Positions 36,423 to 44,244 of a stretch of 64,000 nt of DNA are shown here, piece by piece. Each line of letters opens with the position of its first letter. The stretch's first letter is position 1. The DNA lies in the NCBI RefSeq assembly GCF_025148635.1, contig NZ_CP102269.1:682001-746000 (forward strand), given 5' to 3'. This DNA comes from Butyricimonas virosa. GTDB taxonomy: Bacteria; Bacteroidota; Bacteroidia; Bacteroidales; Marinifilaceae. A program made the position numbers and the translations under genes. The notes under the pieces were generated by a model. It saw only the letters and a list, made by a program, of their open reading frames with translations. It did not search any database and had not been told where the DNA came from.

Positions 36423-36448
36423 TTTCCGGTTCGTAAACGAATAAATAC

Positions 36449-37291
36449 ATGCAGAGCATTTATTTTGTTGACTCCAATTTTACTTACGAATCATCTAAGA
36501 AATCGATATTATCCATCCGTTATGCAACGGATGGATTTTCATTTTGCGTGCATGATGAAACGGGAAAGCTAGTCGTGTTTGTACACGAACCCTATGCAGC
36601 AGATTCCAGAGAGGCAGCCGTGGCCAGGTTAAAAAATTACGTGGTGAACGATGCGATCTTGAATCTTCGTTTCAAGAAAGTATACATCATGCCATGTTTC
36701 AAGGAAAAACTGCTGGTTCCGGGAGCCTTTTTCGACAAGGCCAATATCACCACCCTCTACACGGTCAACCAAGAAGTATCACCGGATGACACGATCCTCT
36801 ACCACCACATAGAGGGGATAGAAGCCTATCTCGTGGAGACGGTTATTTCATCGTTTCATGATTTTGTACGGGAACATTTTCCCGTATTCCAAATCGTGAA
36901 CGGGGCATACCCTTTTATATTAGGAGCCATGGGCAAGGCGTTACGAGACACGGAGCAGATCTTTCTGGACATTCAAGACAATTATTTTGATCTGTTATTT
37001 ATCCGGGACTCCGGTATTCAGCTATTTAACACGTTTAGCTACAAAGCAACGACTGACATCGTATACTTTTTATTAAATTGTATCAAAGAGTGCGGGATTA
37101 ACCAAGAGAAAGCGCATCTTTCTATATGCGGCCCGGCGCTCAAAGATAATAAACTGAAAGAGCTACTTTCGCTCTATCTCCCGAATCCCTATTTCGCTAA
37201 AGAACCCTTGTTAAACGGTATTCTTCACGATAAAGAATTCAACAGTTCTCATTTTATTCATTTGTTAAATCTTCATCGATGCGGATTATAA
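36449..37291 (+). CDS. DUF3822 family protein
   Basis: 280 residues (YFVDSNFTYESSKKSILSIR, FSFCVHDETGKLVVFVHEP), with the two-part actin-like/ASKHA look reported for Bacteroidota DUF3822 proteins. No signal peptide. Its last 13 bp overlap rsmD, a linkage often seen in Bacteroidota that implies translational coupling. Function is not established. Confidence 0.85.
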   Translation: MQSIYFVDSNFTYESSKKSILSIRYATDGFSFCVHDETGKLVVFVHEPYAADSREAAVARLKNYVVNDAILNLRFKKVYIMPCFKEKLLVPGAFFDKANITTLYTVNQEVSPDDTILYHHIEGIEAYLVETVISSFHDFVREHFPVFQIVNGAYPFILGAMGKALRDTEQIFLDIQDNYFDLLFIRDSGIQLFNTFSYKATTDIVYFLLNCIKECGINQEKAHLSICGPALKDNKLKELLSLYLPNPYFAKEPLLNGILHDKEFNSSHFIHLLNLHRCGL

Positions 37292-37818
37292 GCGGCACAC
37301 ACAAAGGCAAAATTATTACTCCCGACAAAAATTTCAAGGCACGTCCGACAACGGATTTTGCCAAAGAGAATTTATTCAATGTCCTCAACAATTATATAGA
37401 TATTGAGGACGCCTCCATACTGGATCTTTTTGCAGGAACAGGAAGTATCAGTTACGAATTCGCATCCCGGGGTGCAGGGAAAATAATTTCTATCGAACTG
37501 AACTATAACCATTACGCCTTTATAAAAAAGACGGCCGCCCAATTGGGATTCAAGAATATGACCATTTTCAAAACTGACGTGTTTATCGCCTGTAAAAAAC
37601 TGAACGGAACGACCTTTGACATCATTTTCGCAGACCCACCTTACAATCTGGAAAAAATCAACGAGATTCCGGCTGCCATTTTCAATAACGATCTATTAGC
37701 CCCGGACGGAATCGCCATAATCGAACATCCTGGCACCGTGGACTTCTCCTCGGAACCTAATTTTTTCGAACACCGCCAGTACGGTAGTGTTAACTTCTCG
37801 ATCTTCAAAAGACAATAA
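37279..37818 (+). CDS. rsmD: 16S rRNA (guanine(966)-N2)-methyltransferase RsmD
   Basis: 179 residues. MRIISGTHKGKIITPDKNFK with RPTTDFAKENLFNVL (the RPT-KE motif of RsmD), SAM-binding ILDLFAGTGSISYEFASRGA and catalytic DIIFADPPYN are present. It methylates G966 of 16S rRNA. It starts inside the end of DUF3822 in another frame. It is followed by the phosphate regulon. Confidence 0.93.
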   Translation: MRIISGTHKGKIITPDKNFKARPTTDFAKENLFNVLNNYIDIEDASILDLFAGTGSISYEFASRGAGKIISIELNYNHYAFIKKTAAQLGFKNMTIFKTDVFIACKKLNGTTFDIIFADPPYNLEKINEIPAAIFNNDLLAPDGIAIIEHPGTVDFSSEPNFFEHRQYGSVNFSIFKRQ

Positions 37819-37832
37819 ACAAACCTAATAAA

Positions 37833-37860
37833 TGTAACATTGATGTAACAGGATCGTATT
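37833..37860 (+). promoter_or_regulatory. Candidate Pho box upstream of the porin
   Basis: TGTAAC at 37833-37838 and again at 37844-37849, an 11-bp period, with a weaker third unit (CGTATT) at 37855. The 11-bp direct-repeat spacing is that of PhoB boxes in other bacteria, and the same hexamer recurs in front of pstS. A poor -7 match (TATTTAGG) starts 10 bp after the second unit. Confidence 0.6.
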
Positions 37861-37940
37861 ATTTAGGAAACCTTTTCAGTCTACTTTAGCTACCGAAAAT
37901 AAGAGGTATTTAATTTTAATATTAACTAAAAGTTTGACAA

Positions 37941-38927
37941 ATGAAAAGGATTTTAATTAGTGTGTTTTTAGCTGCTATTTGTTTAAGTAGTTTCGGTCAG
38001 AAACAAGAAGAAAAGAAGAAATTCCAAATCAAGGGACAACCGATTGTTACCGTTTTCGCTAACTATCATGCCGGGATTGGAAATGCAAATAAAGAATCCG
38101 GATTCGCGCTGGATCGTGCTTACCTTGGGTATCAATTCTCCTTGACAGAAAAATTAAGCGGAAAAGTTGTTTTTGACATGGGTTCCACCAAAGTTTCAGG
38201 TTCCGACCTCGAAAGAGTGGCGTATATCAAGAATGCCATGTTAAGCTGGAAGACGGGTAATTTCACGTTGGATTTCGGTTTGATCGGTTTGGAACAATTC
38301 AACGTACAGGAAAAATTTTGGGGATACCGTTATATCATGAAATCCTTCCAAGACGAGTATAAATTCGGTTCCAGCGCAGATATGGGTATCTTGGGTAAAT
38401 ATAAATTTACAAAATGGCTCTCTGCCGACATCACGATCAGCAACGGGGAAGGTTACAAAAAATTGAACGGTGACAATAAATACAGGTATGCCGTGGGAGC
38501 AACAATTCTTCCCGTTAAAAATTTGACTATTCGCACTTATTACGATCTTGCCAGCAAGAGTATTGAAGGAGACGAGACTAAAGATCAACAGAATTTAGCC
38601 TTCTTCGCCGGTTACAAACACGAGTTATTCTCCATCGGAGCTGAATATAACCAAATGTATAACACCAAGTTCAAGGAAGACAACGACCAATCCGGATTCT
38701 CCGTTTATTCTACTATCAAGCTAGAAGATCAATTCAACCTCTTCGGAAGATATGACAACCTAGGTTCCAAAGATGATTGGAGCAGTGCTGACGGGCAACG
38801 AATCTTAGTAGGTATTCAATATGCCCCGATCAAACAACTAAAAATCGCCCCAAATTTCTCTACTTGGAACCCAAGAGATGGTAAATCAAGCTCTTTCGTC
38901 TATCTGAACATCGAATTCAAGTTGTAA
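37941..38927 (+). CDS. Outer-membrane porin, phosphate-selective O/P-like
   Basis: 328 residues with a signal peptide (MKRILISVFLAAICLSSFGQ) and alternating beta-strand text throughout, ending in an aromatic-containing strand (SFVYLNIEFKL). FALDRAYLGYQFSLTEKLSG and FTLDFGLIGLEQFNVQEKFW resemble the porin O/P family. It lies between two TGTAAC repeat clusters and directly before pstSCAB, so phosphate uptake across the outer membrane under starvation is the likely job. Phosphate selectivity is inferred from context. Confidence 0.82.
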   Translation: MKRILISVFLAAICLSSFGQKQEEKKKFQIKGQPIVTVFANYHAGIGNANKESGFALDRAYLGYQFSLTEKLSGKVVFDMGSTKVSGSDLERVAYIKNAMLSWKTGNFTLDFGLIGLEQFNVQEKFWGYRYIMKSFQDEYKFGSSADMGILGKYKFTKWLSADITISNGEGYKKLNGDNKYRYAVGATILPVKNLTIRTYYDLASKSIEGDETKDQQNLAFFAGYKHELFSIGAEYNQMYNTKFKEDNDQSGFSVYSTIKLEDQFNLFGRYDNLGSKDDWSSADGQRILVGIQYAPIKQLKIAPNFSTWNPRDGKSSSFVYLNIEFKL

Positions 38928-38979
38928 CATTAATGTAACAAATGCGCAACATTCGTGTAACAAGATTCATCTAAACTTG
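38923..38979 (+). promoter_or_regulatory. Candidate Pho box and promoter of the pst operon
   Basis: Four hexamers at exact 11-bp steps: TGTAAC 38923, TGTAAC 38934, CGCAAC 38945, TGTAAC 38956. A -7-like TAAACTTG starts 10 bp after the last unit (38972-38979), the spacing by which PhoB replaces the -35 contact in E. coli. The first unit overlaps the porin stop codon. Regulation by the downstream PhoB-type regulator is inferred. Confidence 0.7.
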
Positions 38980-39026
38980 CAGTGTAATAAATGAATCAGA
39001 AGACGTTGAAATTAATACTATCAGAA

Positions 39027-40085
39027 ATGAAAAATTTACTTATCCTTATTTTAGCTATCGCGATTGCATCTTGCGGGAATTCGAAGAAGAACAAAGAGTC
39101 CGAGAGCAAAAAAATGAACATCGCTGCAGCGGGGGCTACTTTCCCCTTACCATTTTACAACTTGGCTTTCAAGACCTATCAAGAGAAAACGGGTAACACC
39201 GTGACTTACGGGGGTATTGGTAGTGGTGGTGGAATCAGAAGCCTGAAAGACAAGATTGTTGATTTCGGAGGATCGGATGCCTACCTGTCTGACACGGAGA
39301 TGCAAGAGATGCCCTACACAACGGTACACATCCCGACTTGTATGGGAGCCGTGGTCATGGCCTACAATTTACCGGAAGTGAAAGAATTAAAACTTTCCGG
39401 AGAGGTTGTTGCCGACATCTATCTGGGCAAAATCACCAAATGGAATGATGCTAAAATTCAGGAATTAAATCCCAGTGTAACTCTTCCGAACAAAGAATTA
39501 ACCCCGGTATACCGTTCAGACGGTAGCGGAACCACCTTCGTTTTCAGTGATTACCTGACGAAAGTAAGCAATGATTGGAAAGAAAACGTGGGTACAGGTA
39601 AATCATTGAAATGGCCGGCAGGCTTGGCAGCTAAAGGTAATCCCGGTGTAGCCGGAACAATCAGCCAAACCCCTGGAGCGATCGGATACGTGGGATCAGA
39701 GTATGCATTTTCTCTGAACATCCCGATGGCACAGATGAAGAACTCGTCCGGTAATTTCATCACACCGAACACGGAAAGTATCTCCGCAGCGGCAAAAGGC
39801 GAAATGCCAGCAGATACCCGTACCATGATCACGAACTCTTCCGCACCGGACGCTTACCCCATCAGTTGTTTCACCTGGATCATTCTTTACAAAGAACAAG
39901 CCTATGCAAACAGAACCCTAGCACAAGCACAGGCAACCGTGAAATTACTTGATTGGATGTTAAGCCCGGAAGCACAAGCATTGACTACAAAAGTTCATTA
40001 CTCTCCCCTTCCTCAATCAGCCGTGGCTAACGCCAAAACACTATTAAACTCTATAAGTTTCGAGGGCAAAAAAGTCCTGAATTAA
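39027..40085 (+). CDS. pstS: Phosphate ABC transporter substrate-binding lipoprotein PstS
   Basis: 352 residues from ATG 39027, giving a lipoprotein signal (LLILILAIAIASC); the frame also allows an ATG at 38991. Phosphate-binding segments AAGATFPLPFYNLAF, GGIGSGGGI, DFGGSDAYLS and YRSDGSGTTFVFSDYL are present. As a lipoprotein it is membrane-anchored in the periplasm. First gene of pstSCAB, behind the tandem Pho box. Confidence 0.96.
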   Translation: MKNLLILILAIAIASCGNSKKNKESESKKMNIAAAGATFPLPFYNLAFKTYQEKTGNTVTYGGIGSGGGIRSLKDKIVDFGGSDAYLSDTEMQEMPYTTVHIPTCMGAVVMAYNLPEVKELKLSGEVVADIYLGKITKWNDAKIQELNPSVTLPNKELTPVYRSDGSGTTFVFSDYLTKVSNDWKENVGTGKSLKWPAGLAAKGNPGVAGTISQTPGAIGYVGSEYAFSLNIPMAQMKNSSGNFITPNTESISAAAKGEMPADTRTMITNSSAPDAYPISCFTWIILYKEQAYANRTLAQAQATVKLLDWMLSPEAQALTTKVHYSPLPQSAVANAKTLLNSISFEGKKVLN

Positions 40086-40087
40086 TA

Positions 40088-40158
40088 AAGTTACAAGTTT
40101 ACAGGTTGCAAGTTGAATCTTGCCAACCTGTAACTTGTAACCTGTAACTTGTAACTAA
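40088..40158. repeat. Dispersed inverted repeat (CAGGTTACA type), copy 2
   Basis: Repeated ACTTGTAACCTGTAAC units on the right and their inverse (AGTTACAAGTTTACAGGTTG) on the left form a stem around CAAGTTGAATCTTG. It shares its core with 28355-28415. Located between pstS and pstC, it could lower downstream expression relative to pstS. Confidence 0.65.
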
Positions 40159-40160
40159 TT

Positions 40161-41012
40161 ATGCGTGATCTTATTTTTAAACGGCTACTCTCTATTTGTT
40201 GTATCCTGATTCTACTGATTAGTGCCGGCATGATCTATTCATTGGTCAGCGGCTCGATCCCGGCTCTCGGCCATTACGGATTCTTCCAGTTTATCGGGTC
40301 AACAGAATGGGACCCTCATCCGGACAGAGAAACTTATGGAGCCCTTTCCTTTATCGTGGGAACCCTCCTAACCTCTTTTCTGGCACTTATATTCTGTATT
40401 CCATTTTCTCTGCCAGTGGCACTTTTCACAGGTGAATTCTTTCGAGGTAAAAAAATTGCCACGTTCATCAGTTCCATTATAGATTTACTCGCAGGAATTC
40501 CCTCGATCGTATACGGATTATGGGGATTTTATACCTTCCGCCCGATCATTATCGAGATGGGTGTCAATTCACAAGGATTCGGAGTATTAACCTCATCCAT
40601 TATTCTGGCAATCATGATCATCCCCTATGCATCCTCCCTCAGTGGCGAGTTCATATCCATGGTTCCCAACGAACTGAAAGAGGCTGCATATAGTTTGGGA
40701 GCCACTCGCTACGAGGTGATCAGAACAGTCACTTTTCCCTCCGCCGGTTCCGGAGTATTTGCCAGTTATATCCTTGCCCTAGGACGGGCTCTTGGAGAAA
40801 CCATGGCAGTAACCATGCTCATCGGTAACACGAATAACCTGCCCACCTCACTGGCTGACACGGGTAACACGATGGCCAGTATCATCGCAAACCAGTTCGG
40901 AGAGGCAGACGGGGTGAAATTAAGCTCCTTGATTGCCATCGGGTTACTCTTGTTCCTGATCACGGCAATCATCAATTTAGTGGCAAAACTTATCATCAAG
41001 AAACTTAATTGA
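40161..41012 (+). CDS. pstC: Phosphate ABC transporter permease PstC
   Basis: 283 residues with six membrane spans and the inner-membrane transport signature EAAYSLGATRYEVIRTVTFP (EAA loop) and GRALGETMAVTMLIGN. FFQFIGSTEWDPH near the start is typical of PstC. It forms the channel with PstA. It ends inside the region just before pstA (8-bp gap to the pstA ATG). Confidence 0.96.
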   Translation: MRDLIFKRLLSICCILILLISAGMIYSLVSGSIPALGHYGFFQFIGSTEWDPHPDRETYGALSFIVGTLLTSFLALIFCIPFSLPVALFTGEFFRGKKIATFISSIIDLLAGIPSIVYGLWGFYTFRPIIIEMGVNSQGFGVLTSSIILAIMIIPYASSLSGEFISMVPNELKEAAYSLGATRYEVIRTVTFPSAGSGVFASYILALGRALGETMAVTMLIGNTNNLPTSLADTGNTMASIIANQFGEADGVKLSSLIAIGLLLFLITAIINLVAKLIIKKLN

Positions 41013-41020
41013 TTGCAACA

Positions 41021-41884
41021 ATGAGCAGTTTAAGATACAGAACGATAAAAAACAAGGTCTTTTTCTACACGACCTGTTTTCTAGCCTCTCTGACAGTAAT
41101 CCCGTTATTCGCCATCATCTGGGAATTGATCAAAAAAGGCTACAAACAGATTAATTGGAACTTTTTCACGGAGAGCGCTCCAAGTACCTTGGACGCTATG
41201 CTGGCCAAAGGGACGGGAGACATTATTCCGGGCGGAATTGCAAACGGAATTACCGGTACGTTAGTCATGGTTTTCCTAGCCGCAATTATTGCTATCCCTA
41301 TCGGAATTATGGTCGGAATTCATCTCTCGGAACACCCGAAAACCAAATTTTCGAACATCACTCGTTTCTTGACAGATCTGATTCAAGGTAGCCCTTCCAT
41401 CGTAATCGGTATTATCGCTTATGCCTGGGTCGTGAAACCCCTAGGTAGTTATTCCGCCCTCGCAGGAAGTGTCGCCCTTAGTATCATGATGCTCCCGTTA
41501 ATCGTGCGTTCCACGGAAGAGACGTTAAAGATGCTCCCGGGAAGTTTGAAAGAGGCCGGACTTGCATTAGGAGCCTCTTACACCAGTGTCATTCTGAAAG
41601 TATTGTTACCCGCAGCCTTCGGGGGATTGTTCACGGGTATCTTACTGGCTATTTCTCGAGTTATGGGAGAAACCGCACCCCTGATGTTAACAGCCTTGGG
41701 TAGCACCGCAATCAACTGGGACGTGTTGAAACCCACAAGTGCGGTTCCCTTGTTGATCTGGGAGTTTTACAATGACCCGAATCTAATCGACATGATCTGG
41801 AGTTCCTCCCTCTTCCTGTTAATGTTAATCCTGACCCTCAATATTATAGCAAAACGAATTGCAAAAAAATGGAGAGTTCAATAA
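41021..41884 (+). CDS. pstA: Phosphate ABC transporter permease PstA
   Basis: 287 residues from ATG 41021; the listed longer frame uses a non-ATG codon overlapping pstC and is less likely. Six membrane spans, EAGLALGASYTSVILKVLLP loop and SRVMGETAPLMLTAL mark PstA. FFTESAPSTLDAM is typical of the family. Partner of PstC. Confidence 0.95.
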   Translation: MSSLRYRTIKNKVFFYTTCFLASLTVIPLFAIIWELIKKGYKQINWNFFTESAPSTLDAMLAKGTGDIIPGGIANGITGTLVMVFLAAIIAIPIGIMVGIHLSEHPKTKFSNITRFLTDLIQGSPSIVIGIIAYAWVVKPLGSYSALAGSVALSIMMLPLIVRSTEETLKMLPGSLKEAGLALGASYTSVILKVLLPAAFGGLFTGILLAISRVMGETAPLMLTALGSTAINWDVLKPTSAVPLLIWEFYNDPNLIDMIWSSSLFLLMLILTLNIIAKRIAKKWRVQ

Positions 41885-41961
41885 TTGTAAATTTTAAATT
41901 TTAAATTGCATTACAAACAGACTTTCAATCTAAAATTTAAAATCTAAAATCCAAAATCAAT
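41885..41961. repeat. AT-rich TAAAAT repeat before pstB
   Basis: TTTTAAATTTTAAATTG in the left half and CTAAAATTTAAAATCTAAAA in the right half form an inverted, internally repetitive block ending just before the pstB ATG. It is similar to the block before rpoC. It probably supplies an A-rich, unstructured start site (inference). Confidence 0.65.
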
Positions 41962-42729
41962 ATGGTTATCACAAATCCTATATTACAACTTAAAAAAGTT
42001 TCCATTTCGTACACCCCGGGAAAAAATGCGGTAGAAGAAGTTAGTGCAGATATTGCTGAAAAGAAAATCACGGCTATCATGGGACCCTCCGGATGTGGAA
42101 AGAGTACCTTGTTACGGGCGATCAACCGGATGCACGAATTGTACCCGGATATCAAGACCACGGGAGAGATTCTCCTAAACGGGAAAAATATATTAAAGAC
42201 AAACCCCATGGAAGTACGACGCATGGCGGGAATGGTATTCCAACGCCCGAACCCGTTCCCCACGATGAGCATTTATGACAACGTGATCGCCGGGTATAAA
42301 TTGAACGGGATTTCTCTTCCCAAGCAGGAAAAAGACCAGTTAGTAGAGGAAAGCCTTAAAAACGTGGGGTTATGGGATGAAGTGAAAGACTCCCTATTCA
42401 AGAAAGGAACCTTCCTTTCCGGTGGTCAGCAGCAACGGTTATGCATCGCCCGGGCTCTTTCACTAAAACCGAAAGTTTTACTAATGGATGAACCGACCTC
42501 TGCCTTGGACCCGATTGCCACCAATCGAATTGAAGAGTTGTTACTGGATCTGAAAAATGAATTCACAATTTTGATTGTCACACATAATATGTCACAGGCT
42601 GCCCGTATATCGGATTACTCGATGTTCATGTATCTTGGTCATTTAATTGAATATGACGAAACCCAAAAAATGTTCACAAACCCAAGTGACAAACGCACGG
42701 AAGAGTACTTGACAGGACAATTTGGATAA
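41962..42729 (+). CDS. pstB: Phosphate ABC transporter ATP-binding protein PstB
   Basis: 255 residues. Walker A GPSGCGKST, Q-loop FQRPNPFPTMSIYDNV (the PNPFPMSI-type text specific to PstB), signature LSGGQQQRL, Walker B VLLMDEP and the H-loop LIVTHNM are all present. It powers phosphate import with PstCA. Full length. Confidence 0.97.
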   Translation: MVITNPILQLKKVSISYTPGKNAVEEVSADIAEKKITAIMGPSGCGKSTLLRAINRMHELYPDIKTTGEILLNGKNILKTNPMEVRRMAGMVFQRPNPFPTMSIYDNVIAGYKLNGISLPKQEKDQLVEESLKNVGLWDEVKDSLFKKGTFLSGGQQQRLCIARALSLKPKVLLMDEPTSALDPIATNRIEELLLDLKNEFTILIVTHNMSQAARISDYSMFMYLGHLIEYDETQKMFTNPSDKRTEEYLTGQFG

Positions 42730-42739
42730 AGTAATTTTT

Positions 42740-42803
42740 GATTTATGATTTTAGATTCAGTGATTTCCATCGCACGAGGCTTTTTGATTTCATTTTAAAT
42801 TCC
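42740..42803. repeat. Dispersed repeat, copy A (pstB-phoU gap)
   Basis: GATTTATGATTTTAGATTC (42740-42758) and GCTTTTTGATTTCATT (from 42779) recur in the same order and almost the same spacing at 51649-51716. The spacer between the two blocks differs, so the blocks look like ends of a small element. Confidence 0.65.
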
Positions 42804-42847
42804 TCTAAACTTTTATCTTTTAGTTTATAACTTTTAGCTTACACCAC

Positions 42848-43525
42848 ATGACTACCATAAGAGAAAAATACCTGGAAAAGATTAAAGAAGACTTTGAAGT
42901 CTTATCCACCATCGTACTACAACAGATGGAACTCGTTATCACCGCAACCCACGACAATAAAGACGGTGAATTATACACGAAGATCGAACATAATGAAGTT
43001 ATCATTGACGGTCTGGAAGTAAAAATCAGGGATGAAGTCATCAACTCCATCGTACTTTACTGCCCCAGAGCCAGTGATTGCCGAAAGATCATGTCCTATC
43101 ATGATATGACAGCCTACCTGGAACGTATCGGTGACCTATTACTCAATATTGCCGACTTCCTCCGGGAAGTAGAATTACAGGGTTCCCTTTACGCATCTTT
43201 CCACCCGACCATTTTATTACAATTGGAAACGGTTAAAAAAATGACACAAAATGCTATCTTTGCCTTTACGTGTGAAGACGAGAATTTGGCAAAAGAGATT
43301 ATCCGGACGGATGACCTCGTGGACAACAACCACAAAGAAATCATTCACGGGATCCCTTTTCACTTTGTCGGCAAAACGATCAAAAATCAAGATATGCTGG
43401 ATGCCCTTTCCCTCAGTGGAATGTCATACAACATTGAACGAATCGGGGATAATGCCACAAATATTGCCGAAGCTGCCATTTACTTGATGGAAGGAAAGAA
43501 TGCGAAACATATTCATAACAACTAA
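42848..43525 (+). CDS. phoU: Phosphate signalling protein PhoU
   Basis: 225 residues, all-helical, with two PhoU repeats; the E/D-rich metal-binding helices are visible (MTAYLERIGDLLLNIADF and YNIERIGDNATNIAEAAI). It links PstB transport state to the sensor kinase and normally keeps the regulon off when phosphate is ample. Placed between pstB and the two-component genes. Confidence 0.95.
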   Translation: MTTIREKYLEKIKEDFEVLSTIVLQQMELVITATHDNKDGELYTKIEHNEVIIDGLEVKIRDEVINSIVLYCPRASDCRKIMSYHDMTAYLERIGDLLLNIADFLREVELQGSLYASFHPTILLQLETVKKMTQNAIFAFTCEDENLAKEIIRTDDLVDNNHKEIIHGIPFHFVGKTIKNQDMLDALSLSGMSYNIERIGDNATNIAEAAIYLMEGKNAKHIHNN

Positions 43526-43536
43526 ACTTTAGAGCA

Positions 43537-44220
43537 ATGGATAAACAACGGATGTTAGTGGTTGACGACGAAGAGGACCTGAGAGAAATTTTAAAATTCA
43601 ACTTGGAGAGCGAAGGCTATCTGGTCGACACCGCACCCTCCGCGGAAGAGGCTCTAAAGATGCTAACCGAGGAATATGATTTAATCCTGCTGGACGTGAT
43701 GATGGGAGGAATGTCAGGGTTTAAGATGGCCGAAAAACTTCGGAAAGATCTTCACAACTCTACCCCGATCATCTTTCTGACAGCCAAAGACACGGAAAAT
43801 GACATGCTCACCGGTTTCAATATCGGAGGAGACGATTATATATCCAAGCCTTTCTCGATCAAGGAAGTTTCGGCAAGAGTGAAAGCCGTCTTGAAAAGAG
43901 CAGGTTCGTTGAATACTACCAATAAAAAACAAGTGATCGATATAGGCGAGATGCACATCGATTTAAGTACAAAATGCGTATCCATCCACGACCGACTCAT
44001 CCCGATTACCAAAAAGGAATTTGAAATATTAAACATGCTGGCACAATCTCCCGGAAAAATATTCTCCCGCGAAGACATTCTCAATAAAGTATGGAGTGAC
44101 GACAGCTACGTGCTTGAACGTACCGTTGACGTACACATCACCCGACTGAGAAAAAAACTGGGCGAACAGGGAAAACACATCGCAAATCGTTCTGGGTACG
44201 GCTATTGTGTGGAACTTTAA
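43537..44220 (+). CDS. phoB: OmpR/PhoB-type response regulator
   Basis: 227 residues: receiver domain with acidic pair D10/D11, phospho-acceptor D53 (LILLDVMMGG), Thr and Lys of FLTAKDT and YISKPFS, then a winged-helix DNA-binding domain (ITKKEFEILNMLAQSPGKIF, RTVDVHITRLRKKLG, GYGYCVEL). Position between phoU and the kinase gene makes it the likely binder of the TGTAAC repeats. It may be named phoP in some annotations. Confidence 0.93.
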   Translation: MDKQRMLVVDDEEDLREILKFNLESEGYLVDTAPSAEEALKMLTEEYDLILLDVMMGGMSGFKMAEKLRKDLHNSTPIIFLTAKDTENDMLTGFNIGGDDYISKPFSIKEVSARVKAVLKRAGSLNTTNKKQVIDIGEMHIDLSTKCVSIHDRLIPITKKEFEILNMLAQSPGKIFSREDILNKVWSDDSYVLERTVDVHITRLRKKLGEQGKHIANRSGYGYCVEL

Positions 44221-44244
44221 ACGTTAATACAAAAACTATTTCCA

